Source of the DNA: Smittium mucronatum
Lineage: Eukaryota; Kickxellomycota; Harpellomycetes; Harpellales; Legeriomycetaceae
DNA: 64,000 bases
Direction of reading: 5' to 3'
Assembly (NCBI GenBank): GCA_001953115.1
Contig: LSSL01000429.1
Coordinates: 17,874 to 81,873, forward strand
The translations under genes were made by a program, and so were the position numbers. Positions 1 through 13,600 of the stretch are shown one piece after another. The notes beneath the pieces are model-generated. The model had not been told where the DNA came from. It did not search any database and was given only the letters and a program-made list of their open reading frames with translations. Within the stretch, counting starts at the first letter, position 1; the number at the start of each line of letters is the position of its first letter.

Positions 1-4
1 AAAA

Positions 5-18
5 CCCCCCCCCCCCCC
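5..18. repeat. C14 homopolymer at the window start
   Basis: A run of fourteen C follows AAAA at the very start of the window. GC-only runs are rare in this AT-rich DNA. It is not a recognisable telomere repeat array; it could be a genuine homopolymer or an assembly or sequencing artefact near a contig end. Confidence 0.9.
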
Positions 19-1655
19 TTAAGATCGTTAATTTTACTGTTGTTACTTGAATATTTTTTGCATAGCTACCTTATTTAGTTTAAATAAAAAAAATTTATTT
101 TATTTTAAAAATTAACCACTAAAGTTTTTCAATATTTAAATAAAATTAAGAAAAGATTTTATAACCCAACATGTGAAATGAATAATTAGAATATTTTTAG
201 TTAATTTCCCTGAAAAATTGCTCCTCGTGTAACACCAAAATGTATGGGTTTAGGGAAATTAGTATGCTTTTAGTCATGTGCAATGTGTTTTTAAGAAATT
301 TAAGCAAGTCAAAAATAGATTAGGATGTTTTTAACATTTAATCAAGAAAAATTATATTGAATTCCAATGTTAATAGTCATAAAATACCGATTATACCTTC
401 CCACTTTTAACCAATGGATTTTTTTAAAAATTGACATTAAAAATTAGGACTTCTGCATGTATAGCTAAATAGAAAGCATTTAATCCAATAAATGGGAGCT
501 TTGGGTATTTTTTAGCCTCGAAAGAGTAAATAAGTTGCTCTGGATTTCCAAGCGTTTCAAATTGCGAATCATTTTTGTTTCTCAGTCCTTAAAGGATTAA
601 AATGTTTATCGTTTTTAATGATTCGATAAATCACACTTTTGAATACTTGATAATAGTCAAATGTGATATATCAATTGTATGTTTTCATCTATTGAGATTA
701 CACCAAAAAAAGAAATCTATTGATAAGTATATGATGTGATTAACTATTTTATATTTACTTTTATTTGAAAAGTATGCAAAAATACTTTATTTTGCAAATT
801 TTATTGTAACTCATAATGATTGGGTAAATTAACGGTTTCTCTTCTTTCTCCTAAAAAGGTAAAAAGAAAACGTAGCTATTAGCAAAATTATTGGATAAGT
901 ATATAAAGTTACCCAATTGAAGCCATTTAAAATAAAGCGTTAAGAATCAACGTATTTAAAATAATTTGATACGTCAGAATGACGTTCTGAGATATTTGTT
1001 GGCTGCTTAAAAAAATATCGAATTTTGTTTGCTTTTTTAAAAAAAGTGCATATAAATAGTCAGATTTTGAGTTATTAATAGTCTGGGCAAAGGTTTTAGG
1101 GATTTATAAAGATGGAGTTTAAATACTGTATTTTATAACAGGAATACTTTAGTCACGTCTATCATAAAGAATTAAGAATAAAATGCTTTGAAACATAAAA
1201 TATTACTCAGTAGTAACAAGAAATCTTGGTTTTTGGATTGGATAAAGATTTTAATGCATGGTTTTTAATTCAAATAGGAATTTAACAAAGTAAATATTTA
1301 TGTTGATAATATTTTTGAGTGAGATGATTTTTCAATAAAATTTACTAAGAGATATCATCTTTTTTTTAATAAAAAAACTTCCAGTAGTACTTGTGACATT
1401 TCCAAGCATTAGTTCTTTAGAGTTAGGAATATAAAAATGCAATTAATTTTTAATCATTAATAATTGATTTAGTGTTAGTATTGCAATCATAATTGGTTAA
1501 TTTTTAGTAATTAATCAAATATAATTAATAGATTTCACAAATAGGATTTCAAAAACATATGGAGCTAGAAGAGGTTAACTATAAAGCCTGATGTTTTTTC
1601 CACAACCTAAAATCAAAGAGATTAAAATCTAAATAACATATACTCTGTTCGATAG
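19..1655. other. AT-rich spacer upstream of MetAP2, no gene seen
   Basis: All frames are closed by frequent stops and no recognisable protein or RNA was seen. It holds the upstream region of the methionine aminopeptidase gene and many poly-A and poly-T stretches. Confidence 0.6.
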
Positions 1656-1663
1656 TATAAATA
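1656..1663 (+). promoter_or_regulatory. Candidate TATA box of the MetAP2 gene
   Basis: TATAAATA lies 52 bp upstream of the MetAP2 ATG at 1716. The same octamer occurs on the minus strand about 57 bp upstream of the LITAF-like gene, which supports a shared core-promoter element. In DNA this AT-rich, chance matches are common, so this is only a candidate. Confidence 0.35.
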
Positions 1664-1715
1664 TACCTAAGCTAGTTCATTTTAATCTTTTCATTAAAAC
1701 AAAAATTTGAACAAT

Positions 1716-3316
<1,601 letters not shown>

Positions 3317-3352
3317 ACTAGCGTGATACACAATTTTTTTTTTTTCTATTTC

Positions 3353-3375
3353 AATAAATGATTTACATCAATAAA
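3353..3375 (+). terminator. Candidate polyadenylation signals of MetAP2
   Basis: Two AATAAA hexamers (3353-3358 and 3370-3375) lie 37-60 nt after the MetAP2 stop codon, a plausible place for 3'-end formation in the short gap between the convergent genes. Confidence 0.4.
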
Positions 3376-3551
3376 ATATTTATAGGATAATTTTATAGTT
3401 TGAAATCAATCTGGCCATTGAAAATTTCTGAAATTACGAATCCTAAAAAGAAAAAGTGATTCTGAAATAATAATGATATCGGCTTTATACTGCTAAAAAT
3501 ATCATATATAAATCCAAATATGTCCCCAAAAAATGCTAAGAGGTACAAAGG

Positions 3552-6500
3552 TTAAGACAGATCAAAGCCTGAAGTAGATACAAGTGCATAAAGCAATTTG
3601 CTAATAAAAATCAAACAGATTATTTAGGGAAAAAGTTTCGTATAATTAACCTTTAATTCTTGGCAAAACTAATAAAAAGATTATAAAGTTATATAAATAT
3701 ACTTACTGTTTAAGAGCTGTCCTGGTCGTGTAGACGGGCAGCTTGAGTAAGTTTGCACAAGTGGATACAGTCGGGAATCTACCAAACTTAAGCTCCTTTT
3801 CTTCAATTGAATTTTCTAAACCCGAATCGGGGTTTTCATCGCTTGTCTTCTTTTTGGATATGTCATCTTTGCCAGCGCTGGAGAATAGAGATTGATCAGA
3901 TGAAGACTGATCTTGAACAGTAAATAGGTTGGATGTGACAGAAGTAGGGTTAAAGGCAAGAGAACTGTTTAAACTGCTGTATGGCGCTGTATTCGTTTCA
4001 TCCGTGTTTGAGTCCACTCCCGTAAGGGGATTTTCAATCCCTTGTATACAGAATTTTGGATCCATGCCACTAAATCCTGACTGAGGAAGCTGTTCACTTC
4101 CAGTAATAAACCTAAGTAAGGAGCGCCTCTCATTCTCAACCAAAGAATTTTCCACAATATCCCAAAACATTTTGACACATTCATGGTTTTGACCTTCTTC
4201 TTGGAATTTCCCTGAATAAACAGTATTTCTTTTCCAGTCCCCAATATCAATCTCAGATTTGTATAAACTTCCATCACACAAAAATGTATTTAACTCTTCG
4301 GGGGAACAAAACAGTGTTCTGTACCAACTGGGTGGGGTTATTTTGTACACCCCTCTTAAAAACATTGCTTGGGGGATAGATACGGACTTGTTATTCAAAG
4401 AAAAGTCCATTATCGATTGTAAATAATTGTATTTATTTTTAGAAGTCACCAATGGGATCTTCGCATCGTTGTCACAATCCATTTTTTCGTCGTTAGAGGA
4501 TATGGCTTCGTACTCATGTATGTTTTCAAAATTGTTTTCAAATCCTAAGGATTCACTTTGTTCATAAGAATCATTTTTTGAAAAATGGCCATTTGGCAAT
4601 AAAAACGTTACCACCGTATTATCTTCGGATTCCATAGTGGTAGTGAAATCCAATCCAAAGGTTTTGTATAAACTGTCATTTTTTTCATCTTTATCACAAG
4701 TTGAGTCTTCGCCTACATGAATATCCTTATAGTTTATAATCTGATCTAACCCACTACATAGTGCGGGATCCAATTGCTCGAGATCTTCATAATTGTAGGG
4801 CAGACCCAGCCATCTGCTTAAGAAAAAAGACGAAAATTCAAAAGGCGTAGAGACAAATCTCTCGTTATAAAGCGATTTTCCTGTCAAAGCGCCGGCTAGT
4901 TCTAAAACCTTCAAAGTTCTGTCTGCTCTACAAGCACTAATATAAATAGAAGCCGAATCTCTGATTTGATCTGTAAGCATTAAAGTTTTAATGGGTGAGG
5001 GGTATATGAATGGAGGATCGGATTTAGTTTGGGAAAATGGATGGCCGTACTCCACTTTCTGGCTAAATATAGATTTTTCGAAAAGTTCAATGAATTCCCG
5101 ATAAACTCCACCCCCATCGATACCCATTTCGTGATTCCCATAAGAATCCATAAATGAAACGCGAAATCCCAATTTAAAAGCATCAGAGGGAGTTATGAGC
5201 TTTACAAGTGGAGAATATGAAGATTCATTTATAGAGATATCCATATACAGGTCTTCCAAAAACCGAGCTTGGAAGCTAGAGTAGGGAAAATCAACATGGT
5301 CCATGGTATCATCGTTAATTCCCCGAACAGCTACCCGAGATCTAGCAGCTCTATTTTCATTACTTGACCGCAATGATATTGAGAGTTCATCAACATCATT
5401 AAAATCACCGGAGGAATTTTCGGATGGTATAATAAATTCTTCACCATCAATTAAAATATGTTCATGTTCATGCTCATGTTCGTGTTCATTTTCGTTTTCG
5501 TGATCATGATCTTGGATAAGATCATCTGGATTGTGACTCCTGTGGCTACTTGGATGTATGGTATGACCAGTTACGTGGAGATTAACACTGGGGAGTGAGT
5601 TTCCTGTGAGCAAAGGGTATAGCGTATAAAAAGCATCATGCAGCTCATGCCCTCTCCTTATTGATATGAATGCAGATGAGTCCAAATTTCTAAATCCTCC
5701 GAAATCACCCAGTTCAAATCTCAAATTCCCATTATCGGTTTTACTAACTACTTCACGAAGTCGCTGAAGATCTTTGCGGATCAGAGAGTTAAATACATAA
5801 ACTCTTTCTTTGAAGGGAATAACGAAAGGCATTTTCAAAAGAACATTGATGCTCCTACTTAAGATACTCGATTTATTTCCAGAAAAAAAGTTTTTTCTCC
5901 CGTTTTTAAAAAATCTCTTTCTTCCGACACTGGATTCATTTGGAGATAGATGGGTGCTGGATGTTTGAAAGGTAATGGGGTTGTGAACAATATCTCGATT
6001 AGGGGAAGCGTTATCTTCATTATCTACCATGTCTTTATAATTAATAGATGAATCTGAATCGCTAGATTCATCGTCAGTGTATTTTTCTGAATTGGGGAAA
6101 TCAAGCTCGGAAACACTAAGAGTAAATGGGCTAGTTGAGAATAGATGGGAAAGGTCGGTGTAGGCCTTTTTATCAACAGAGTTTAAGGAATCATTAAAAA
6201 CCTTATCACTGACAATGCTGTCTCCAATTGAGCTAATAGAAAGCTGTGAACAGTTTATCTGCCAAAAGTTTTCAGTACCAGTCCATTTTAATCTTTCATC
6301 TTTAAGGAAGAGTCTTTTGGATATTTTTATAGATAAGCTCATCAAAGAATCCCACCAAGAATGACTATCCTCAAAGGAGCTTTCCCTTGAATCGCCAGAT
6401 TCTAAGAGATCTGCCTGAAGCCAACAGATTGAGAGACCCACATTCCTGCAAACCTTAGAAAATAGAATTAACCCATTTGGGTCGGAGCTCCATAGCTGTA

Positions 6501-8706
6501 AAGGATCTTCGCAATTTTGAGTCTTATTGGAGAATATTTTATTGAAATCCTTATTTTTCAGGGATTTAAGTTGCTTTCCGGCTATTATTATTACCAATTC
6601 TATCCCAAACCATACAACAGGCCAATCATAATACTCAGGAATAAAATTGGATGCAGAACTTAGATAGAGTTGAGGAGGTGGATTCTTTCTAGTTAGCTCC
6701 CAAGCGTTGGAAAAGTTTATTAAGTCCCACGGAGATTTATCCAGTCCAAATACTGACTTTATGGAATAATTTTCTACTAGGGATTTCCAAATCTTATCAG
6801 CAATAAGACTTTCATTATTAGAAATTGAAGATAGAATCGAAAATCTCACATCATCTCCACCAAATTGGGTTAAAATCGATAAATACCTTAAAGATTTCGA
6901 TTTAAGGCTAGATCTGGGCAAAGCTGGATCAAAAGCTTCTATTACACCCCCATCGATTAGCAATATTCCTACCAACTCTTTAGAATACAAATGTTTTAAC
7001 CATCTATACGCCTTAGAATAATTGTTAATTTCAATGTGAGATGAATGGGGATTGGTTTTATGAAGTTTTCTTTTAGGGAATTTGGTGCTTGAGTTATTGT
7101 TTTTAATTATATTAGACAATGAGTTTAAGCGATTATGATCGATCCAGAATAGCATCGTATCTAAGAACAATTCATAAAAGGACTTTTCAGTCGCAAACAA
7201 AAGCTGGGAGGGGAACGTGGAATCTCCAGAGATATGATGAGCAGTATCGTTAGATACAGGCGTCTCAGGAAAATAAGAAAGACTTTTGCTTGAGTTTTCG
7301 TAAATAACCCGAGGTAAAATAAAGGAGGATATGTTGGTGAGAACAGATATGAAGCTATTGAGACTATTTTCACATTTAGAAGAGCTTTTGAGATTGGGTT
7401 TAAAAATTTTGGAAGTCGAGTCCTGGGATTTGGGTTCACTATAAAAATTTATCAAATTAGTAGAATCATCCAAAGTTTTTGACTGTTCAGAGGCCAAAAA
7501 AACCAGAATTCTTTTCCAAGGAATTATATTTCCAGAAATTAGAGCTATAGTATCACCATTAAACGGGCCAAAATCGGTAGCCAAAATAGGAGTAGACTGG
7601 AAAAAGAACTTGGTAAAAAACACAACACAGTTGTTTGATGTTTTTGTGAAGCAATCGATGGAGTATTGATCAGATCTGTCTAACAAAAACTGATTGGGTG
7701 CAGAAATGGTAAATGGATTAACCAACAAGGTGATAATATGTGTCATTATTATTTGGTGGTTAGGTATTGAGCGAATTTTCGATGAAGGTCCAAAAGTGAG
7801 CTTCTGGAATAAATTTCCCAAAAATTTATAATATAACCCATTTTTGGTTAGAAACTCTAGAGAAAAAATCTGAAACCAGTTGAAAAAAGGGATTTTTGCA
7901 ACCAAAAGGTTTAAAATCTTTAGAACGATGAAAAGAGAATAATCGGATTCTCTTGAGGAATCTAATTTCTCGCTATGGTTGTTATAATGATTGTAAATAG
8001 TCTCAGGCGTGTCAATCTTGAAGTCTGGAAAACCATTCTCTTTTAAAGAAGCAACAAAAAGGTCATTTCTATTGGACATGTAGCATAAAATCGATTCTAA
8101 GGTTCTAAAAATGATATTGATAAACCTTTTGGCATACAAAACTTCTTGGTAGACTTCTTGAGATAAGCTTTTTTTGAAAAATACATCTGATATGGATTTC
8201 TCGTCAAAATTCATTGATTCTCCATATAGTTTATAAATCAAATCCAGGAAAAAAGGTAATATTTGATTAAATCTTTTATCGTCATCAGTCTTTCCAGAGT
8301 AAAATAAATGAAAATAAAACAGTAGATCTAATTCAACCGAGTTATTTTTTTTGAAATTCAATAGCCGAGAAATCAGCTGCTTTGGATCATCTTTTTGAAT
8401 TTGAGAAGTAGTAAATTGAGTAAAGTTAAACGGATTATGCTGAGAATTCTGGTTTTTATACTCTTGATATAAGGAATCGAATTTGTTTCTGTAAAAATTT
8501 TGGACTTTGAGTTTATATAGATAAATCTTTGAAAGCCTCTGTATCTTGGTTATTGCAGCAGTTTGTATTCGTTCTTTTTCTCTTTTCTCTCTTTCTAATT
8601 TGGCAAGCTGGTATACCTGCTTGGAATCAGTTCCACTCATTCTTCCTTTTTTCCCACCCATATTGATATGGCGTGAAGCCTTGGTAGATCCATTGAAGGA
8701 AAACAT
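3552..8706 (-). CDS. HUL5: HECT-type E3 ubiquitin ligase, Hul5/UBE3C family
   Basis: A HECT ubiquitin ligase of the Hul5/UBE3C type; the family works at the proteasome, extending ubiquitin chains on stalled or misfolded substrates. Two exons are inferred: 3707-8706 and 3552-3600, joined by a 106 nt GTAAGT...TTAG intron, giving 1,682 residues, longer than usual for the family. The N-terminus shows the family signature: a short leader, a charged helix and an IQ-like helix at about residues 49-64. The HECT domain fills the last 400 or so residues: GIDGGGVYREF (about 1195-1205), RGVYKITPP, LLRFITGSEQLP, and catalytic Cys1650 in VSTCANLLKLP. The 16-codon last exon restores the obligatory end (KLLYALVSTSGFDLS); without splicing the frame would stop shortly after the catalytic loop. 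A His/Glu/Asn/Asp tract lies near residues 1066-1083, and the long low-complexity insertions are acidic and Ser/Asn-rich. Confidence 0.95.
5459..5512 (-). repeat. In-frame His-Glu dipeptide repeat inside the HECT ligase
   Basis: An imperfect hexanucleotide repeat encodes alternating His and Glu with some Asn and Asp, just before the conserved HECT core. The tract sits in a disordered-looking acidic region. Such repeats usually vary in length between strains. Confidence 0.8.
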
Positions 8707-10582
8707 TCTTTTATAATTTAAAACCTAGTAAATCAATGGAATTGAAGCGATTTTTTAGAATATATTTAGGTATTATACGTATTTTTGTATGTTAATGTAT
8801 ACGGGGGAATACAGCAATAAAATAAGCAATCTAGTATTTTTTACTTCCACACTAATTATTAATTCATTTCAAATAACTAAAACTGTTAATAATTCAGTTA
8901 GTGGAAATGAATCAACGGATCTTCAACACCCAAAGCTAAATTTTTATTGGCTATATGTCATTATGCACAATAGACATGAACACCTTCTCAACCTCAGGGT
9001 CAAAATAATAGGAAATCATTTGTAAAAACTTAATATTCAATTACTAAAAAATACCAGTTAATAAATTAATTATTTTTGAATTTCCAAATAGATGCTGCAA
9101 AAAAAGTGGGCTCTACTATATTATTCCTTCTTTCTTTTAACCCTTTTAAGACCGATGGTACATAAACGGAATTCATTTTTCGTTAAACACAAGCTTTTTT
9201 TTAAAATATACATTGATAACTGGCTAAATTTTTTTGATTGTGAATTGGAGAACCATAAACTCAGTAAGTGGAATTGAAAATGCTGTATTTCCCAGAAAGG
9301 GCTAAAAGTATTAACCTTAACCTTTTCTGGGTCGAAATTCTTGACTCACTCTTATTTGTGTATATTAAAAACTTCAATTGGCCTATCTTCATAGTTTATC
9401 GAATAGCATACAAAATTTATCCATCTAATGATAACATTAATCGTAAAATATAAGTCATTTTTGTTCATTCGGCCCTAAAAGGATTAAGGGACAGCGACAA
9501 ACAGACATTATACCATTGGCCTTTGATGAAATTTAAATGCTGACTAAATATAATATATATAAATCATTGGCCATTAACTCACGAGCCAATTCAAATATAA
9601 CTATTTACGGGCGACTACAATTCGGATCTAGAAGGACTCAATTTGTGTCTGAAGTGTGGAAAAAAAGCCAAGACGAGTTGAGATCCTTGACCTAAATTGG
9701 CCAATTCTATCAATTGTATACTTTTTCTATTCGCCATTAATGGTAATAGACCAATAATTTATATCCACCCGATATTAGTTAGCCCTTCTGTCTTTTATAG
9801 ACTTAATTTTGCCACAATTTATACCCAATATTCGTGAATCTTAGTCTCACACCTGTGATAAATTTACGTTCTATTGGTTAAGTTGTATTTTTAAACAAAT
9901 ACACTTACTCAAATTCCAGCAAATACTAGAGAAGTAGCGTATTTTAGCCAAGAAAGATTCAATGAATAACAGGCACTATTTTACTCTGAATCTTGTATGT
10001 AACCTTGGTTCAGTCTAAACAATCCTGATCTTTAGAATTTAATTTTTAAAACAAAAATTCTCATAATAATTGCTTGGCCATGTTAATTTTTCTACCGAAA
10101 ACCCCCTAAAATATAAAATAAATCCACTTTTTAATTATAAATATTAGGTTAACTATTTTTATCAAGTTCATTTGATTAATATCAAAAATAATGATTAAGA
10201 CATTTCAGTACTTATCTATCAACCTGTTTAGGTGAATACCAGTTTAATCCTATTTACATCGATTCGAAAAATAATGGCAAAATCAACTTATCACCTCATA
10301 AAAATCGGTAATTTGTAAAGATCGAAACCAAAAAAAATAAAATAAAAACGGAATTATTAATGTAATAGTTTAGCACAATTGAAATTTTTGTCAAGTAGGC
10401 ATTTTTCTTTTGGCTGATTGGCTAAGAAGTACTATTTAATTGTGTGTATATGTATAAAATGTTTTCATAATAGTAATTACTTAATATCGGAGAATCAAAC
10501 CTGAGAAAGGTATTGTTAACTAGAGTTTTCTTTTCTGTTTTGAAAGCGGAGCCAGAGTTTATAGAAACAAAATGTGATCGAA

Positions 10583-10609
10583 TTTTTATTTATTTATTTA
10601 TTTATTTAT
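10583..10609. repeat. TTTA microsatellite
   Basis: About six consecutive TTTA units; a shorter similar tract occurs near 10718-10734. Simple sequence, no function inferred. Confidence 0.85.
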
Positions 10610-13600
10610 GACTGGAGTGAAGCAGGATAATATCTAATAGGGAAATGTGAAACTATTAACTTCGGGGGTGGTTTTTTACCTCTTATAATTCTAACTTAAC
10701 TTCAGGATTCATCATTATTATTTATTTATTTATTTTCAATTGTTAAAATTCTATTCAATATTGAAAATACTTATATGAGTTACGATGGAGTTTGCGATTA
10801 TTGGAATTTAGAATTTAAAAATGTTACGATCCAAATTTGTTTCTTTTACTAATTTATAGAAAAATTAAAATTCAACTAATTGAATTTTGAAGACCGCTAA
10901 AAACTAATTTAAAGAAAAAAAATCCTCAATGCAAACTGAAGTAAACTAGAAGCAAGAGTGATTTTTGAGATTTTCCGGGTGTGAAACAAAAAAGAAACCC
11001 CCTTCAAATTTTACTAGGAATAAACATAGAATCTTAATCTAATCCCCGGTATTCCAAAATACTTTTAAAGATATTAACGTAATAGAAAAGATGATTGGTC
11101 ACTATATTTTCAGAAACCCAGGGAATTTTATGTGATTAATATCTAAATGCTGAATATAATAGAATAAAATTAAATTAAATTTTTCGCTATTATCTGCCCA
11201 TTTTTACAATTTTTTATAAGAATATTTCTTTGCAGCAAGCGAAAAACTAATTAAAAAGATATGTTAAATAATTGGGTTACAAAAAAGATCTCTTAAAATA
11301 AGCTAACACTTTAGAAAATATATACCATATTGAAATAAATATTTATTATTAAAATTAAACAGAAAAATAAAATCATCATTAACGGTATTATTTAAGTTAA
11401 GAAGCTTTATTTAATATTTTTATTGAAAATAGGTTCGAAATTTGAATTTAATTAATACAAAATATTAAAAATTTGTAAGTGCAAACAGCACATCGCAAAA
11501 ATAAGAAGATTTTTGATGATTATATAAGCTTAATATTCATCGATAAAAACTTTAAAATTATTATATCCTATATTTAATCTACTAAAATATATTTTATTGT
11601 GCTAATAAATAGTTTTTCAAGCCGACAACAAAAAATAATCAGTTTTTTTAAATAAATGTCAGAATTTTATAAGGATTTTTTGATTGGGAAATATATCTCC
11701 AACAAAAAAAAATTCTGAAAATATGCTATAAAATAATAAAAGATAAGAGGATTTAAAATAATCTTCTGGAGAGTTGTTATTTTTTCGGAAATTGCTTAAA
11801 ATAAATTTAAATTTAAATTCGGCTATATACAATAGATCAAGAATAATCTTTTAGGCAAAAAAAAAAACATAATCGCTTAAGGACTTTTGCTGGACCCCTA
11901 AAAGTAGAAAATATTAAAAACATATATAGCATAAAAGTTTATGGACTTGGAAATCAAGTTTTTTTTTTCTTTTTAGCGAAAATTATTTTAAAATTCATAT
12001 TTTAAACTGTGGATATTTCCCAGATTTGATGAGAGGATCCAACTTGTTCTTTTTTTAAAAAGTTCAAGCTAAAAAATAAAAAATAAAGATCTGATCTTGA
12101 ATTTAGATGATTTTACTTGCTATGACTTCATTTTTTATTATTTTGGAAACTTAAGCTTTATATTTTTGCGTATGAATATTTTTTATTATAGCATTGATAT
12201 CATAATTTATATATAAAAATTCTAAATCACAAAAAAAAGAATCCTTTAAAGATGATAAATAAATTTAATAAAATATATTTTCAATAATTTTTTTATAATC
12301 ACCATTGATAAGGATATATCCTATAATAAACTTCGAGATATCTATGATTTACCTATTATTAATTTCCATTTGTGCGTAAAAATTGCTAATATCTATCTGA
12401 ATCATTTACATAGCACTAATTATGTGACCGATATATTTAACAGAATATTTTACTTAAACTAAATTTTAATATATCTAATATTCAATTGTTTAAAAAAACT
12501 TAAGTTCCAGTTAACTTTGGGGAAACCCCAACTGTATATTCCTCAAAAAAAAAGTTATTTGTAAAAAGAAAATAATAATAAAACTTAAGCTTAAATTTTT
12601 TAAAAAAGAAACACATATCTGATTTCTTTTTTAAAAAAGTATACCATCCATACATCAAATTAATGTGATAAATTATATAGGAGTATGAGCTAAATTATAG
12701 ACATTATTGCCTTCAAAATGTTATATGCTAACGAAATAAATTGAAAAATTTACCGTAATTAACACATTTAATGCTAATGCAACAAAAGAATAAAACTGGG
12801 ACCATTATTTTGTCATAAAAAAATATTTAATAAACTAGGCTGCCAAATATATTTTTAAAAAATATTATTATTTTGTACGCTTTTTGTATTTCATTTACCA
12901 TAAAAATTAATATACTCAGTCATATTTAAAAATATCGGACTTTTCCATCTTTTTTTTTGTGTATCAGGGCTAATCAATAATCCATTTATGTATCATAATT
13001 TTATTTTAGAAACAAAAAAATAAAACTTGATAATATTTGATTTATGTGCATTCAACGCCAAATAATTTATTTCTGCAAAATATAGTCTTTTTTTTTAAAT
13101 TCTTTTCATAAATGATAAAAAATTTAATCTCAAAATTTGAATCTGTGCCAAATTAAGAACAATTTTTCATAAAATAAGAAAAAAAATTATTCTTTTAAAG
13201 TTTTATTTATTTTCTCCAATCGGTTTTTCTTTCCCTGATTTTATTTAAAAAAACCAATGAAAAATTTTATTAAAAACAGTTTTGAATTATATTTAGAAAA
13301 TTATAAGTAGTTATCGAAAAAAATTCTAAAAAAAATTATTTACCTTTAATATGTCAGTGATTTGTGATTTTAAATTATTTTTAATCGAAAGTTAATAGAT
13401 TTTTTTCAAGTTATAACGCTATAATTTTTTGCCATTTTAAAATAATTTTTTTTCATAACCAAAAAAATGAATTTTGACAATACTATTCAGCAACAGTAAA
13501 CTAATTATTGGATATTTCCCAAAGATATTAGTGATTTATATGAAATTAATTTATTTTAATTATAAAAGCACCAATACAGAACCAAAATTTAAATTTCTGA

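Noticed and set aside
1..20. Telomere at the window start
   Set aside because: A plain C run without iterated telomeric units.
5303..5503. Plus-strand frame with a Cys-Ser repeat
   Set aside because: It is the reverse complement of the His-Glu repeat inside the HECT ligase.
8789..9453. Three short plus-strand open frames of 61-78 codons
   Set aside because: AT-biased composition, no domain, no conserved motif and no splice-supported extension; consistent with chance frames.
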